From positions 4,719,501 to 4,783,500 of the forward strand of contig NC_012491.1 of assembly GCF_000010165.1 (NCBI RefSeq): a stretch of DNA of 64,000 nucleotides, given 5' to 3'. Below, one piece after another: positions 1 through 9,500 of the stretch. The translations under genes were made by a program, and so were the position numbers. The DNA is from Brevibacillus brevis NBRC 100599 (GTDB lineage: Bacteria; Bacillota; Bacilli; Brevibacillales; Brevibacillaceae). Below the pieces are notes generated by a model. That model was not told the DNA's origin. It searched no databases and saw nothing but the letters and a program-made list of their open reading frames with translations. Every line of letters starts with the position of its first letter. The stretch's first letter is position 1.

Positions 1-494
1 GTTGGCTCGTTTCTCCCGGCATGTTCGACATGAACGATATTCCACGTATTGAATTCGGTCGCCATATCGGCTAAATCCTGATAATCACCGCGAAGCCTTG
101 CCCCTTGCTTGAGCTTGAAGCGCCCCAACTCCCTTTCATCCAGACGTGACTCTAGCTCCGTATCGAGAACATACGACGTCTCGTAAACGTAATAGTCGGT
201 CAGCGAAGTCTCTTCCTGAAAGCGAATCTTGAGCACCGTCTCCATACCTGTGGCCTCATAAGGGATATGCTCTTCGCGTTCAAACAAGTAAATCCGTCCT
301 TGATGCTTGACGATCCCTCTGCCGACAGTGAGGTGCCCTTCGCCAATCGTTACATCCATCCCGGAAATAATGCCGTCTGTATAATCTTGAAAGTATAAAT
401 CGACAAAATGTCGCGGGTAATCACGCAGATTCTCAAGCATCTCTCGCTTGAGAATTCGCCCTTTATGAAAATTGGGATAGAGATGGGAAAACAC
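1..494 (-). CDS. Partial uncharacterised protein, last visible gene of the contractile-type operon
   Basis: The first 164 codons of a leftward gene that runs off the window. I chose the GTG start at 494 because an AGGAAGGGGG ribosome binding site lies 7 bases upstream. The 44-bp gap from the Hsp70-like gene puts it in the same operon. The protein opens FSHLYPNFHKGRILKREML and has a beta-rich stretch (GMDVTIGEGHLTVGRGIVKH), with no signal peptide or membrane segment. I do not recognise it firmly. The order (a 'seat this on the target' N-terminus followed by a beta domain) is loosely like TssK-type baseplate adaptors, but that is context-driven inference only. Confidence 0.7.
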   Translation of the reverse strand, partial: MFSHLYPNFHKGRILKREMLENLRDYPRHFVDLYFQDYTDGIISGMDVTIGEGHLTVGRGIVKHQGRIYLFEREEHIPYEATGMETVLKIRFQEETSLTDYYVYETSYVLDTELESRLDERELGRFKLKQGARLRGDYQDLADMATEFNTWNIVHVEHAGRNEP

Positions 495-538
495 CGCTGT
501 TCCCCCTTCCTGTTCATTTAAGCTGCCTGGTTATTTGC

Positions 539-3214
539 TCATTTCATCCCGTCAAAGAAATCCAGCTCGGACAAGTCACTCTCAAAAGCAAAGAAAACCT
601 TTTTCCCCAAAGCAAGCTGTTCATTCAGACGAGCTACTGGCACGACATGGAATCCCCACTCACTGCCGCTCGCAAAAACGAAGTATTTCGACTCCCCATT
701 TTGAATCGAGTCAGTCTCGTCCTGCGGGATATGCGTACCGTACTTACTCGCGATGTCCTCATACAATACGGTTTTGTATTGAGCGGGTTCATCCATGTAC
801 AAGTACCGCTGGCGCAGCTGGCCGTCATTTTCCTTGAGATAAAATTCAACCTCGCTCACGCCGTAGGGACGCGAGATAGAGCCATGCACGAGACTCAGCT
901 TTTCCTGACTGTGAATGAGCACTCTCTCTTGCTTGTTATGCGTGAAGGCGGTCACGGAATACGGGACGATCGGTGCATGATTCGTAATCTGCGCTTCGAT
1001 GAAACCTGCCTTTTTGGCACTTTGATAGCGCAGTGCTCCACGCAAGCAAGACAGCTTCAGGTCTGGCACCTTGCCCGCATCCTCCGACTTTTGCCGAAAC
1101 TCGATGCTGCGTCCAGGGACAAACTCTTTGAGCGCTTCACGGAAAACATCAATCCGGCACGACTGCCCAGTCAGCTTGATGATCGAGAATTCAGCCAGCC
1201 TTCCCTGTTGGTAAAAATCGTCCAAGAAGACGCGCAAAATCTCGTAAATATCGGCCTTGATCAGGTGATTGATCTCTTTGGCGTTGAAAACGACATCAGG
1301 AAAATCAAACACGTCCCGGAAGCGTCCATCCTCCCGTATCGACAACACCCATCGCTCGACTGCCGTCAGCTTTAGATCGGGCTCTTGACGATTTTCTGTA
1401 TCGGATGTGAAGCGATTGCGCAGAATGCCGGTCTGACGGAAAAACTCTTTTTTCATATGGTCAGCGAGGTCCCACAAAAAGTGAAAATTGTTGCGAACAC
1501 GCTGATACTCGTCCCGGCTCTTGTTCTCGTACTCCTTGTAGCGAGTCGGCAAAATCGCCTCGGCCTCCCGATATCTCGCTTCGAAGCGTTCATAGATGGA
1601 GTCGACGCCGTATTCATCCACGTACCGGAATATTTCCGATCCAGGGATGTCGATGATTTGGTCGATGTCGGTCACTTGCCGCCCTTTTCCGTAATAGTCC
1701 GCGAAGACGATTTTCATAAATTGCATGATGCGATACGTAATGTTGTTGCCTCCAAAATTGGTGTCGCCGTTTTCATAGGTCGTATCGATATCGATGCGAT
1801 AGGAGATATGTCCGTCCTCAATCCGGAAATGGCAGGATGACAGATCCGTCGTGCCTCCGCCGCAATCGATGACGAGCGCTTGATAGGTCTCCCCATCCAG
1901 AAAGCTGTTTTTGTCAATTTGATCGGCAATCGTGTTAAATAGGACTGCCATTCCTTCATCGAGGGCGTGCTCTGATTCAATCCGATACTCAGGCAAAATC
2001 TCGGTGAACATCTCAAGAAACTGCGTTTTCAGCTTGACCGGACTTGTGATATGCAGATGACGAAAGCGGCATTTGAATTGATGCTCGGCCATTTGTATGA
2101 CGTGAAGAAGGTATTGGCGCAGGATGTCGCTTCGTTTCACAGTCGCGGTATTTCCTTGGCTGTCCATGACCTCTTCGATCTTGTGATAGCTGTTCACCCA
2201 GCGCTTAATGCCTTGAAACACGGTCGCGTTCGTGCTGTATCCATTCTTTTTCATGTGCCGAAGTGCTTCATAGCCGATATGAAAGCGAACGTCATGTGGG
2301 GAGGAGCAATCCGCCACGCTGACAGCCGTCGGCAGCACCTCGATCCATTCCTCGTTTTTTTGCGTCGTATCGGGGAAGGAGACGTAATTGATCGCATTCA
2401 AGCGTATACGTCCATTCAACAAGTCGTTGCTGGAAGGGGAGCTGACATATTGATGGTCGAGAAAAGCACCCGCTGTCGTCGAGGAGGTACCAAAATCAAT
2501 CGCGAGAATGGCATCTGTTTCTTCCAATTCCCTGATCTCGAGGTCAGTCACAGGTACTTTGTAGTAGTGGAGATTGACAGGCGGTAACGGATGGTCCTGA
2601 TGATACGCCTTGTACAAATACTCCGAATCCTGCTTGCGGAAAAAGAGCAGGCTGTAGTTTTGATTGACCGTTTTTCTCAGTTGAGCATCTTGGCAAGCGT
2701 GCAGCGTAAAATGCCCGGCTCTCCTATCATCTTTTTCCTTGCGCAGATGCAGAATACCGCATAGCTCCATATGGTCATTCACCAAAAGTACATTGGATTC
2801 GGACAAGCCTTTGGAGGACTCGACGTGATAGTTGTCCAGCCTGCCAATGGCAAGACCCATGTACAAGCACATCTTCGCTGGAATTTTGATCACATCTACA
2901 CCTGGCATCGGTGTGTTTAAATATTTGTGGAGTACGGCTTCGAGGCGTTCAACACCACCTGGTACAGTACTTTCAATCAGGAGGTTTTCTTCTGCACCGC
3001 GAAAACGCAGAATCGTATGCAGCAGTCCCTCCCGATCGAGATTGTTCACGACAGAGCCGACCAGCTTCTCCTTGTAACAAATATTGCGGAGCTGAAAGGT
3101 CGTCATCTCCATCAGCTCGTCCCGTGTATAGGTCGCTTCGCCTGGATGATTGCGTTGATTTCCATCCCCGCTGCTGCCCTTTTGGAGATGAAGCTTGTAT
3201 GAATAGGTAGACAT
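539..3214 (-). CDS. Hsp70/actin-fold ATPase with long N-terminal extension
   Basis: 891 residues. The C-terminal two thirds carry the three actin/Hsp70 nucleotide motifs: phosphate-1 AILAIDFGTSSTTAG (about 235-249), phosphate-2 ALVIDCGGGTTDLS (about 446-459) and an adenosine-type motif IIKLTGQSCRI further on. It therefore probably binds and hydrolyses ATP. The first 230 residues match no chaperone domain I know, and the end lacks a typical DnaK substrate-binding domain, so it is not a housekeeping DnaK. ATG start with GGAGAG upstream. It shares an operon with a J-domain protein (9501-9953), its likely partner, and with the tube/sheath-like genes. A role in assembling or recycling that structure is inferred. 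Confidence 0.85.
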   Translation of the reverse strand: MSTYSYKLHLQKGSSGDGNQRNHPGEATYTRDELMEMTTFQLRNICYKEKLVGSVVNNLDREGLLHTILRFRGAEENLLIESTVPGGVERLEAVLHKYLNTPMPGVDVIKIPAKMCLYMGLAIGRLDNYHVESSKGLSESNVLLVNDHMELCGILHLRKEKDDRRAGHFTLHACQDAQLRKTVNQNYSLLFFRKQDSEYLYKAYHQDHPLPPVNLHYYKVPVTDLEIRELEETDAILAIDFGTSSTTAGAFLDHQYVSSPSSNDLLNGRIRLNAINYVSFPDTTQKNEEWIEVLPTAVSVADCSSPHDVRFHIGYEALRHMKKNGYSTNATVFQGIKRWVNSYHKIEEVMDSQGNTATVKRSDILRQYLLHVIQMAEHQFKCRFRHLHITSPVKLKTQFLEMFTEILPEYRIESEHALDEGMAVLFNTIADQIDKNSFLDGETYQALVIDCGGGTTDLSSCHFRIEDGHISYRIDIDTTYENGDTNFGGNNITYRIMQFMKIVFADYYGKGRQVTDIDQIIDIPGSEIFRYVDEYGVDSIYERFEARYREAEAILPTRYKEYENKSRDEYQRVRNNFHFLWDLADHMKKEFFRQTGILRNRFTSDTENRQEPDLKLTAVERWVLSIREDGRFRDVFDFPDVVFNAKEINHLIKADIYEILRVFLDDFYQQGRLAEFSIIKLTGQSCRIDVFREALKEFVPGRSIEFRQKSEDAGKVPDLKLSCLRGALRYQSAKKAGFIEAQITNHAPIVPYSVTAFTHNKQERVLIHSQEKLSLVHGSISRPYGVSEVEFYLKENDGQLRQRYLYMDEPAQYKTVLYEDIASKYGTHIPQDETDSIQNGESKYFVFASGSEWGFHVVPVARLNEQLALGKKVFFAFESDLSELDFFDGMK

Positions 3215-3266
3215 CCCAACTCTCCTCTCTCCCGACCTTTTGTTGGGGTCAATCGGTCAAAAACCT

Positions 3267-3956
3267 CTAGTACAGTGCAACACTGTCGATTTGCATCGTT
3301 TCCTCGACATCCAAAATGCCAAAATGGTTTCGCCAATAAATCTCTGTATGGAACCGAACCGGTAGAAAAATATCCTTGATTAAAGCGAGCTTGGCTTGTG
3401 CGGTTTCACTCTCCGACTGCCCGACGTAAATCAGCAGCTCATCTTTTTCTTCACAATTGGCGTAAATGGTAGAGTGAGAGAATATTTTTCGCATCGTATC
3501 CTTGAGCAGGTACACCGCTTCGCCGGTCTCATACAAGCGCAAAATATTGCCCGCGATAATCTCTCGCTCCTCTTTGGTAAAAAGTCGGATATTTTCCTGT
3601 ACCCGACTGCCGAACAGCCCCGCTTCCAAGTCGCGCAATACAAAGCGGATGTGGTATTCACGCTTGTTCATCCCTTGCGACAGATCGATCTCGGCCAGCA
3701 GATGGATGATGATATCAAACAAGGTATGCCGAAGCTCTGCATCGTCAGAGTAATTGGCGTCAAAAAGGTCACGGAAAATATCGTCGAAGCGATAGTACGG
3801 ATTCACCTCTACCGTTTTTTCCACCGCTTTGGCGTTGATGGCCTCATGACTCAGCTCCATGTAGGGCGAATATACTTTGGCGGCTTTGAACTGGATGTCT
3901 TTATTGGCGATCCCGGCGCGTTTTGCACGAATAACCAAATCCCAGATGTAATTCAA
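3267..3956 (-). CDS. Uncharacterised protein of the contractile-type operon (about 229 aa)
   Basis: I do not recognise a characterised family. As far as I recall, close relatives in Firmicute genomes carry the name 'iron-dependent peroxidase', but no heme ligand or peroxidase motif is visible, so that name should not be trusted. The protein is soluble and mostly helical, ending LPVRFHTEIYWRNHFGILD. The start is unclear. ATG at 3962 sits one base after the AAGGAGA site, while TTG at 3956 is 7 bases away and overlaps the upstream stop (TTGA), so I chose TTG. Tight coupling to its neighbours suggests a structural or baseplate part, which is inference. Confidence 0.75.
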   Translation of the reverse strand: MNYIWDLVIRAKRAGIANKDIQFKAAKVYSPYMELSHEAINAKAVEKTVEVNPYYRFDDIFRDLFDANYSDDAELRHTLFDIIIHLLAEIDLSQGMNKREYHIRFVLRDLEAGLFGSRVQENIRLFTKEEREIIAGNILRLYETGEAVYLLKDTMRKIFSHSTIYANCEEKDELLIYVGQSESETAQAKLALIKDIFLPVRFHTEIYWRNHFGILDVEETMQIDSVALY

Positions 3957-5230
3957 GCCCATTCTCCTTCACACTTGTATTCCGGAAAATACATCTGTAC
4001 CTCAGAAACGAGGAAGCTCATCATGTCTTGGAGAATAAAGCTGTTCGCCCCGCGTCTCCGAAAGCCGAGAGCCATAATCTTCTTGTCATTTTCTACGCGC
4101 ACATTATCGCTAATGAACGGATTCAAACCGTATGTAGCGGGAGGACGATTGTTTTTATCCCGAATCTCAACATTCACTAGCTCCAGCTGTTCAGCGGCCT
4201 CAAAGGAATGGACGATCCGGATAATCTCTCCTTTGGCCCGTACGGTCATCGCCTGCTTCCGCGCATAGCTCCCAATGAAGCTGTTTTTGCGACGATTGGA
4301 CACTAATTCGTAATCCAGTCTTCCGATGCGGGTCGTGACAGGCTGCGTAATTTTGCATACATTCCAAACTCCCGACTTCTCTTGAGGCGAGACGATCGTC
4401 AGCTCTTCCGGTGACCGCTTGATATAGCGAATCAGCTCTTCATCTCCATCCACCAAATACCCGTGCTCGCTACCCGTCTTACGTAACGACAGGACATGCT
4501 CGAAGTTCACCCGGTCAATGGCAGGTACGGGAAAGCCGATGTTTTTTAAAGCCAAGCGCTCGATGTTCCATAACGGGATGACATCCAGCTTTTTGTAAGG
4601 CTCCCACTCATCGAGGGTAATCGACATTTCCAGTATCTCTTCGTCTTCTGTAAACGTGCCCTCACAGGCAACCAGAATGACATCGAAAAACTTGCTTGCG
4701 TAAGGATGATTCACCGTTTTCCACGGCATCCCGTTCTTTTGAAACATGTTGTACAGCTTTTCTAGCTCATCCATATACACGCGACTTTGTTGGAGGCGCA
4801 CCTCGATTGGATAGTGATTGCCTGCCGTGTTCAGACGACCCTTGAAGGTTCGCTTGCTCATCATCAGCTCCTGAACCTTGTCGTACTCACACTCTAAAAA
4901 GATCGTCATCATGACCGCTTCTTCCTGGTTGCTGAGCTTGACCGCCAACTCTTTGCGATCACATACCTTCTTTTCCTCATCGCCAGGAATCATCGGGTAT
5001 AAATACTCGTGGATTGGGTCAAAGTCATCGCGGTGGCAGAGGGTCACATAGATGTCATGCTTATCTTCCTTGTCCTCGATCTCGGAAAAAACACGCTCCT
5101 CTAGCTTCTTCTGCATCTCCTCCTGGTACTCGACCAGATTGAGGAAGACACCGTTCATGATCTGCTTGAGCAATCTGCGCTGCTCCAGCTCCTCCATTTT
5201 GTTTAAACGATCCAGTACGATCTCTTTCAT
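3953..5230 (-). CDS. Uncharacterised 425-aa protein of the contractile-type operon
   Basis: A soluble protein with a charged helical N-terminus (about 1-50) followed by mixed alpha/beta sequence. It has a proline-containing DPIHEYLYPMIPGDE segment near residue 75 and a C-terminus rich in aromatic residues. There is no signal peptide, membrane span or enzyme motif that I can identify. The ATG overlaps the stop of the preceding gene (ATGA) and the next start overlaps its own stop, so it is translationally coupled on both sides. Stoichiometric coupling in an operon with tube- and sheath-like genes would fit a baseplate subunit, but the sequence alone does not show this. Confidence 0.75.
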   Translation of the reverse strand: MKEIVLDRLNKMEELEQRRLLKQIMNGVFLNLVEYQEEMQKKLEERVFSEIEDKEDKHDIYVTLCHRDDFDPIHEYLYPMIPGDEEKKVCDRKELAVKLSNQEEAVMMTIFLECEYDKVQELMMSKRTFKGRLNTAGNHYPIEVRLQQSRVYMDELEKLYNMFQKNGMPWKTVNHPYASKFFDVILVACEGTFTEDEEILEMSITLDEWEPYKKLDVIPLWNIERLALKNIGFPVPAIDRVNFEHVLSLRKTGSEHGYLVDGDEELIRYIKRSPEELTIVSPQEKSGVWNVCKITQPVTTRIGRLDYELVSNRRKNSFIGSYARKQAMTVRAKGEIIRIVHSFEAAEQLELVNVEIRDKNNRPPATYGLNPFISDNVRVENDKKIMALGFRRRGANSFILQDMMSFLVSEVQMYFPEYKCEGEWA

Positions 5231-7149
5231 GGCGTTTTCGCTGCCTCCTCCTGTGTCGGGTTGGCTGTAGCTGGTGGATTAGCTTGCGGTGGCTGAACTG
5301 GCTGAGTCGCCGGAGCAGTCGCGGCTGGCGGAGCTGCTTGATTGGTCGGCACTACTGGGGGCACCGGAACTAGCTGGTACATTGGAGCCACCGGATTGAC
5401 TGGGACTGCCTGATTGATCGGAGCTGTTTGGTTCGTCGGTGCCGTCTGATTCACCGGAGCTGTTTGATTTACCGGTGCGGTCTGATTTGCAGGAGCTGTC
5501 TGATTAACTGGTGCCCCTTGATTCACCTGAACTGCCGGAGGTTGACTCCCAGCACCCGTCCCTTGCACAGAAGGCTGACCTGCTGGCGCACCTGCCGAAG
5601 ACGGAGCAGCAGGAGGATTCAGCTTCTCCTCTGCTTTTGTCACCTTGCGCTCCATCGCCAAAACCTTCTCCAGCACACCAATCTCCTGATAAATTTCCTG
5701 CGCCATCGTATACGATTGGATCGCTCCCTCGAAGTCTTGTGCTGCATAGCTCTCGTCGCCTTGCTTCTCCAGCTTGTCGCCGTCGAGCGTCTTCTTTTCC
5801 TTATCGATACCGGTCTTTTTGGAAGCTACCTCGTCCAGCTTGGTACGCAGCTCCTTTTCTCCTGTTACAAAGGAAGTTTCCAACGCCAGCTTGCGCGCCT
5901 TTTGGTAATAGGCTTCTGCACCAGCGTAATCCTGCCCCTCAAACAAGAGATCGCCTTCCTTTTTCCACTGCATGACGAGCACATACGATTGCGTCTTTTC
6001 TTTTTTCTCCAAAATCTCCGATTCGTTAAAATCATCGCGCCCTTTCATTTCTTTGAGCGCCTTGTCGTACTTATCCAATGCTTTGGTATACTGCTCATCC
6101 TTTACAGCCGTATCTCCATCCACGATCAACTGTGTAATGCGAATCTTTTTGGCCAAGAGAGTAGCCTGAATTTTGTTTTTCACGATATTTGCAGCATTTC
6201 GGGCATCGCTGTACGCCTTGAGTGCCTTCGGATAATCGCCCTCCGCAATGAAAGCGTCTCCGGCTGTTTCATGCTCGAACATCCCTGTCGCAGCATCCGC
6301 AATGCGCTCCGCTTCCTTCATCTTGAACAGCAGAGCGCCGCCTCCAGCCAAGGCAAGCACGAGAAGGATGAGTGCCACCCTTTTGATGATCCGCCACTTT
6401 TTTTGCGGGTCTGTCTTGAAAATTTTGTTCGCAAAAATAGCAGCCGCCGTGTAGTTTTGAACGACATGCTCCTGCTTGCTCAAAAGCACGTCCTCCAGCG
6501 TATCGATCCAGGCTTCTGGATCTTTCGCCTCTTGTAGACCGTCCTGCATTTCGGCCGGATTCACCTTTTCCCACAGACCAGGGGTAGCAAGCAGAAAAAC
6601 ATCACCGTCATAGAGCGGGAGCTTCTTGGATACAAACGGACGAAATTCATTGGGTGTCCCCAAATAGCTCAAGAGATTATGGCGCTCCTCGTGCTGATCA
6701 AGCGCGTCCTCTGCAATTTCCTCCCCGTCCACCATCTGTTGGGCAAGACTCTGATCCTTGCTCTGCCATTGCAGTCGGCCATTGCGAAACTGATACATCC
6801 GGGTGTTACCAGCAACCCCGTACCTCACTCTGGCATAGTCCGTTACGATTACGGTCAGGCTCGCTTTTAGTCTGACGCGATGGCTCTCAGCTTGCAGGAC
6901 ACGATGGGCCTCCTGCAAATAGCGGCGAATGCGATAACGCGAAATGGACGGCTTCTGCAAAAAGTAGCCCAGAACGCTTTTGGCCGCCAACTCTGCACTC
7001 TCTACTTCCTGATCGTTATCCAATCCACGGGCGATTACCCAGCACGCGATATCATCCAGCTGTGCGTAGGCAAAGTAATCCTTGTTGCGAACGAAGCTGC
7101 CTGATTCGGATAGAAACCCGGTAATGAATTCACTGTTGTCCTTTCTCAT
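5227..7149 (-). CDS. Membrane protein with decayed PP2C domain, TPR-like helices and Pro/Gln-rich tail
   Basis: 640 residues in three parts. Residues 1-245 follow the PP2C fold but lack its metal ligands: the usual ADG is ARG (about 40-42), the usual CSDG is LATPG (187-191), and the usual DNAT is QNYTA (231-235). It is therefore probably a pseudophosphatase. A membrane span lies at about 257-275. After it come TPR-like helical repeats (about 280-500), then a low-complexity tail built on five- to seven-residue NQTAPV-type repeats (about 510-625). By the usual orientation the phosphatase-like part is cytoplasmic and the repeat tail outside. The gene lies between the active PP2C and structural genes. 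It may sense phosphorylated partners and span the envelope, which is inferred. Confidence 0.85.
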   Translation of the reverse strand: MRKDNSEFITGFLSESGSFVRNKDYFAYAQLDDIACWVIARGLDNDQEVESAELAAKSVLGYFLQKPSISRYRIRRYLQEAHRVLQAESHRVRLKASLTVIVTDYARVRYGVAGNTRMYQFRNGRLQWQSKDQSLAQQMVDGEEIAEDALDQHEERHNLLSYLGTPNEFRPFVSKKLPLYDGDVFLLATPGLWEKVNPAEMQDGLQEAKDPEAWIDTLEDVLLSKQEHVVQNYTAAAIFANKIFKTDPQKKWRIIKRVALILLVLALAGGGALLFKMKEAERIADAATGMFEHETAGDAFIAEGDYPKALKAYSDARNAANIVKNKIQATLLAKKIRITQLIVDGDTAVKDEQYTKALDKYDKALKEMKGRDDFNESEILEKKEKTQSYVLVMQWKKEGDLLFEGQDYAGAEAYYQKARKLALETSFVTGEKELRTKLDEVASKKTGIDKEKKTLDGDKLEKQGDESYAAQDFEGAIQSYTMAQEIYQEIGVLEKVLAMERKVTKAEEKLNPPAAPSSAGAPAGQPSVQGTGAGSQPPAVQVNQGAPVNQTAPANQTAPVNQTAPVNQTAPTNQTAPINQAVPVNPVAPMYQLVPVPPVVPTNQAAPPAATAPATQPVQPPQANPPATANPTQEEAAKTP

Positions 7150-7169
7150 TCGTACTACCCGCTCCCCCG

Positions 7170-8018
7170 TTACCAGCCTTTTTCCAGGATGAGAATGGTT
7201 GCGTTGTCCTGATTGGCTTTTTGCTTGCTTTCCACCGCTTCAATGATTTGGTCAGCCGCGTCATGGGCAGCGATATTTTGGAACAAAATCTGCTCCAGCT
7301 CCATCTCGGTTAACGTATCGTAAACGCCGTCACTACAGAGAATGACCTTGTCTCCCTTTTCAAGTGGAAACGGCTCACGACCAATTTCGATATTTTGAAA
7401 GTTATCGTAGCCCAAGTAGTTGATTAACTGTTTTTTCTGCGGATGCTCCAACGCCTCGTCCTTCGTAATCTCACCGGACAGAAAACGCGCCTCCAGCACC
7501 GACTCATAAATGTCTTTTTGATTGATCGGAATGAATTCTCCATTCCGGAAAACGGTAATGATACTGTCTCCAACCGCTCCCCAATACAGCTTGTCCTCAA
7601 CGATTACGCCAGCGACCAGTGTTGTCCCACCCCGACTTCCTCTTAAGGCCTGCAAAATCTCCGAATTGGCAAGAAAAGCAGCCCGGGAAAAGAAGAGGGA
7701 GATATGCTTCGGGTTGTCCAGCTTAGTAAATTCACGGATAAATGTAGTCACGGCAAGCGTTGAAGCAAGTCTTCCGTTAGCCAATCCACTGATTCCATCA
7801 GCCAAGACCGCAATCGTCCCATGAGACGATGTTGCTGTCGAAAAGTAATCATCCTGTTCTTCTCGCCTGCCGATCGTCTGTCCATTTCCGATCTGGATGA
7901 CGGGATTCATTTCTTCCCGGATCAAAGCTGCACGTAGACGAAACAAAAGAGTAATGGCAATGATCACGCCAAGGACGACCAGATACGGGATTGCGCCCTG
8001 TTGAAACATGCTCATCAT
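7170..8018 (-). CDS. PP2C-type serine/threonine protein phosphatase, membrane-anchored
   Basis: 282 residues with an N-terminal membrane anchor (about 8-28) and a complete PP2C domain. Metal-binding motifs are RREEQDD (51-57), ADGISG (73-78), CSDGVYD (228-234) and QDNAT (270-274), so it should be active with Mn/Mg, unlike its downstream neighbour. The ATG at 8018 overlaps the stop of the FHA gene (ATGA) and has AAAGG 6 bases upstream; ATG at 8009 is an alternative. With the kinase at 15365-16291 and the FHA proteins it forms a writer, eraser and reader set. The kinase is its probable counterpart. Confidence 0.93.
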   Translation of the reverse strand: MMSMFQQGAIPYLVVLGVIIAITLLFRLRAALIREEMNPVIQIGNGQTIGRREEQDDYFSTATSSHGTIAVLADGISGLANGRLASTLAVTTFIREFTKLDNPKHISLFFSRAAFLANSEILQALRGSRGGTTLVAGVIVEDKLYWGAVGDSIITVFRNGEFIPINQKDIYESVLEARFLSGEITKDEALEHPQKKQLINYLGYDNFQNIEIGREPFPLEKGDKVILCSDGVYDTLTEMELEQILFQNIAAHDAADQIIEAVESKQKANQDNATILILEKGW

Positions 8019-8545
8019 TCCTTGCCTTTGTTGGAGTTGTCCCACTCGAAGTGAACACCGCACAGCGGGATGAAAATAAAGGTACTCTTTCCGAGCTGGA
8101 GCACATCGTACGCAGTAAGCTCGACTGGTGTGTACACGGCTTCATTGTTATGATAGGCAAGCCCCGACGCATCACCTGGGAGCAAGTAAAAGTTGCGTTT
8201 TTTCGGATCGTAGACAATTACCGCATGATTGCGGCGAGAGATCGCGTTGTCTCCGACGATTCGGATATGCATATCCTCTGCGCGACCGATGAAGTTCTTT
8301 TCCGCCATAATGCGGTAATCTTGACCTTGTTGTGGCCCCTCAATACATACCAGCCATCCGGTAACAGGTTCAATCCCTTCTGTTTCCCCCAGATATGGCA
8401 TCGTCTTATCGTCGTCCGCCACTCTCGCCAGTGCTTTGTTGTCCGGTTTCGCCCCAGGCTCGACGACCATACTGCAATAAGGGCAGGTGCTTCCGTGTTT
8501 TCTGGTGCTAAACATGTGACCATTTGCGCATCTTGTCAAACTCAT
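8015..8545 (-). CDS. Zinc-ribbon and FHA domain protein
   Basis: 176 residues. The N-terminus has a short metal-binding knuckle (RCANGH ... TCPYC, about 5-25), then an FHA phosphothreonine-binding domain (about 75-170) with the core GRAEDMHI and ISRRNHAVI, the Gly-Arg and Ser-Arg-Arg-x-His elements of functional FHA domains. No membrane segment. ATG at 8545 was chosen because GGGGGAG lies 7 bases upstream; the longer reading frame to 8575 has no site. It is coupled to the PP2C gene by ATGA. It probably binds a phosphorylated target of the local kinase, as Fha proteins do in type VI secretion. Confidence 0.9.
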   Translation of the reverse strand: MSLTRCANGHMFSTRKHGSTCPYCSMVVEPGAKPDNKALARVADDDKTMPYLGETEGIEPVTGWLVCIEGPQQGQDYRIMAEKNFIGRAEDMHIRIVGDNAISRRNHAVIVYDPKKRNFYLLPGDASGLAYHNNEAVYTPVELTAYDVLQLGKSTFIFIPLCGVHFEWDNSNKGKE

Positions 8546-8614
8546 TCTTCTGCTCCCCCGTTTCGTTCCGTGCAAGGACGATATGTATGTGTAAAAGCGA
8601 TGTTTCCCCCGTTG

Positions 8615-9169
8615 TTATTTCAGCAACAAGCGGGTATTGGCTATGTAAATGATGTCGCCAGCCTTCACTTTATGCGGCTGTTCAATCTCTAGCTTGCTCT
8701 TGTCGCGTTTGTTCGGCTGCTTGATGCCCGTACCGTTTTTGGAATGAATATCCTCGATGAACCAGTCCCCGGACGCTTGATTCAGAACCGCATGCTGCTT
8801 ACTGATCAAGGCAGCGTATTCCGCGTCCGCCAAGTCGATGTCAACCTCGTTTTGCGCGGAGCTTTTGCCGATCAAAAGGGAGGTCTCCCCTTGGATCAAC
8901 CACTCCTTCACGCTCTCTCCCTCTTCATCTAATAGAACCAGTTTGGTGACGCCATCCTCTTTCTTTGGCTCCGGTTCGTCGGGGCTTCCGAATCTGACGA
9001 TTATGACCCCGAACAAAAAGAGTCCGAAGGCGATTCCTGTAAAAATTTTCAGAGCGTTGCTGTCCGTATAACCAAAGACATAAATGAGTGCACTAATCAC
9101 AAGAACGGAAATCAACAGCTCTATGAGCTTCACTCTGATGGACTTTTGGTATCCTTTTTTCTTCGCCAC
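8615..9169 (-). CDS. Membrane-anchored FHA domain protein
   Basis: 184 residues. Two membrane segments near the N-terminus (about 11-30 and 36-54) are followed by a cytoplasmic FHA domain (about 75-184) with LIGKSS, SKQHAVL and HSKNGTGI. These are the conserved Gly, Ser-x-x-His and Asn-Gly positions needed for phosphothreonine binding. GTG start with GGGGG 7 bases upstream. It is a second FHA reader in the same operon, so one may be soluble (8015-8545) and one fixed in the membrane. The upstream 330-bp gap holds an inverted-repeat element. Confidence 0.9.
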   Translation of the reverse strand: MAKKKGYQKSIRVKLIELLISVLVISALIYVFGYTDSNALKIFTGIAFGLFLFGVIIVRFGSPDEPEPKKEDGVTKLVLLDEEGESVKEWLIQGETSLLIGKSSAQNEVDIDLADAEYAALISKQHAVLNQASGDWFIEDIHSKNGTGIKQPNKRDKSKLEIEQPHKVKAGDIIYIANTRLLLK

Positions 9170-9207
9170 GTCTTAACCCCCAATCAACTACCTCAAAATG
9201 CTCTTGT

Positions 9208-9369
9208 TCAAAAATTTGTCTTTTCAGCACCGAGAAAGTTACGTGAACTTAAAGAAGAAGGAGCGCAGTGTAGGGGACCTACATGAGCACCGGACTTCAA
9301 AGGTGAACGTAAATTTCGATGCCGAATGAACTTCGAGAATGACTTCGTGATCAAAAGACGAATTTTTGA
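9208..9369. repeat. Inverted-repeat element between FHA and J-domain genes
   Basis: Arms at 9208-9224 and 9353-9369 are 17 bp and match except for one base. An inner imperfect palindrome is centred on GTAGGGGACCTAC near 9275. The element fills most of the 331-bp gap at 9170-9500, and no gene is visible there. Its form recalls the elements near 20.1 and 41.9 kb, but its sequence differs. Confidence 0.65.
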
Positions 9370-9500
9370 CTTCCTTTTAAGAAAAATGCTCCGAGCTTTG
9401 GGAGAATGGTGTATGTATGGACATCCATCCAAAGACAGGAGCAGGTTGCTACTACCTCTATGTCATGAAAGAGCTGTCATCCAAGCCCGATTTTTCCTTC

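Noticed and set aside
3267..3956. Iron-dependent peroxidase
   Set aside because: No peroxidase or heme-binding motif is visible; the database-style name appears to be a propagated error.
5440..5510. Tandem repeat array or CRISPR-like repeat (GCTGTTTGATTNACCGG units)
   Set aside because: The repeat lies in frame inside a gene and encodes the NQTAPV repeats of the membrane protein's tail; there are no spacers.
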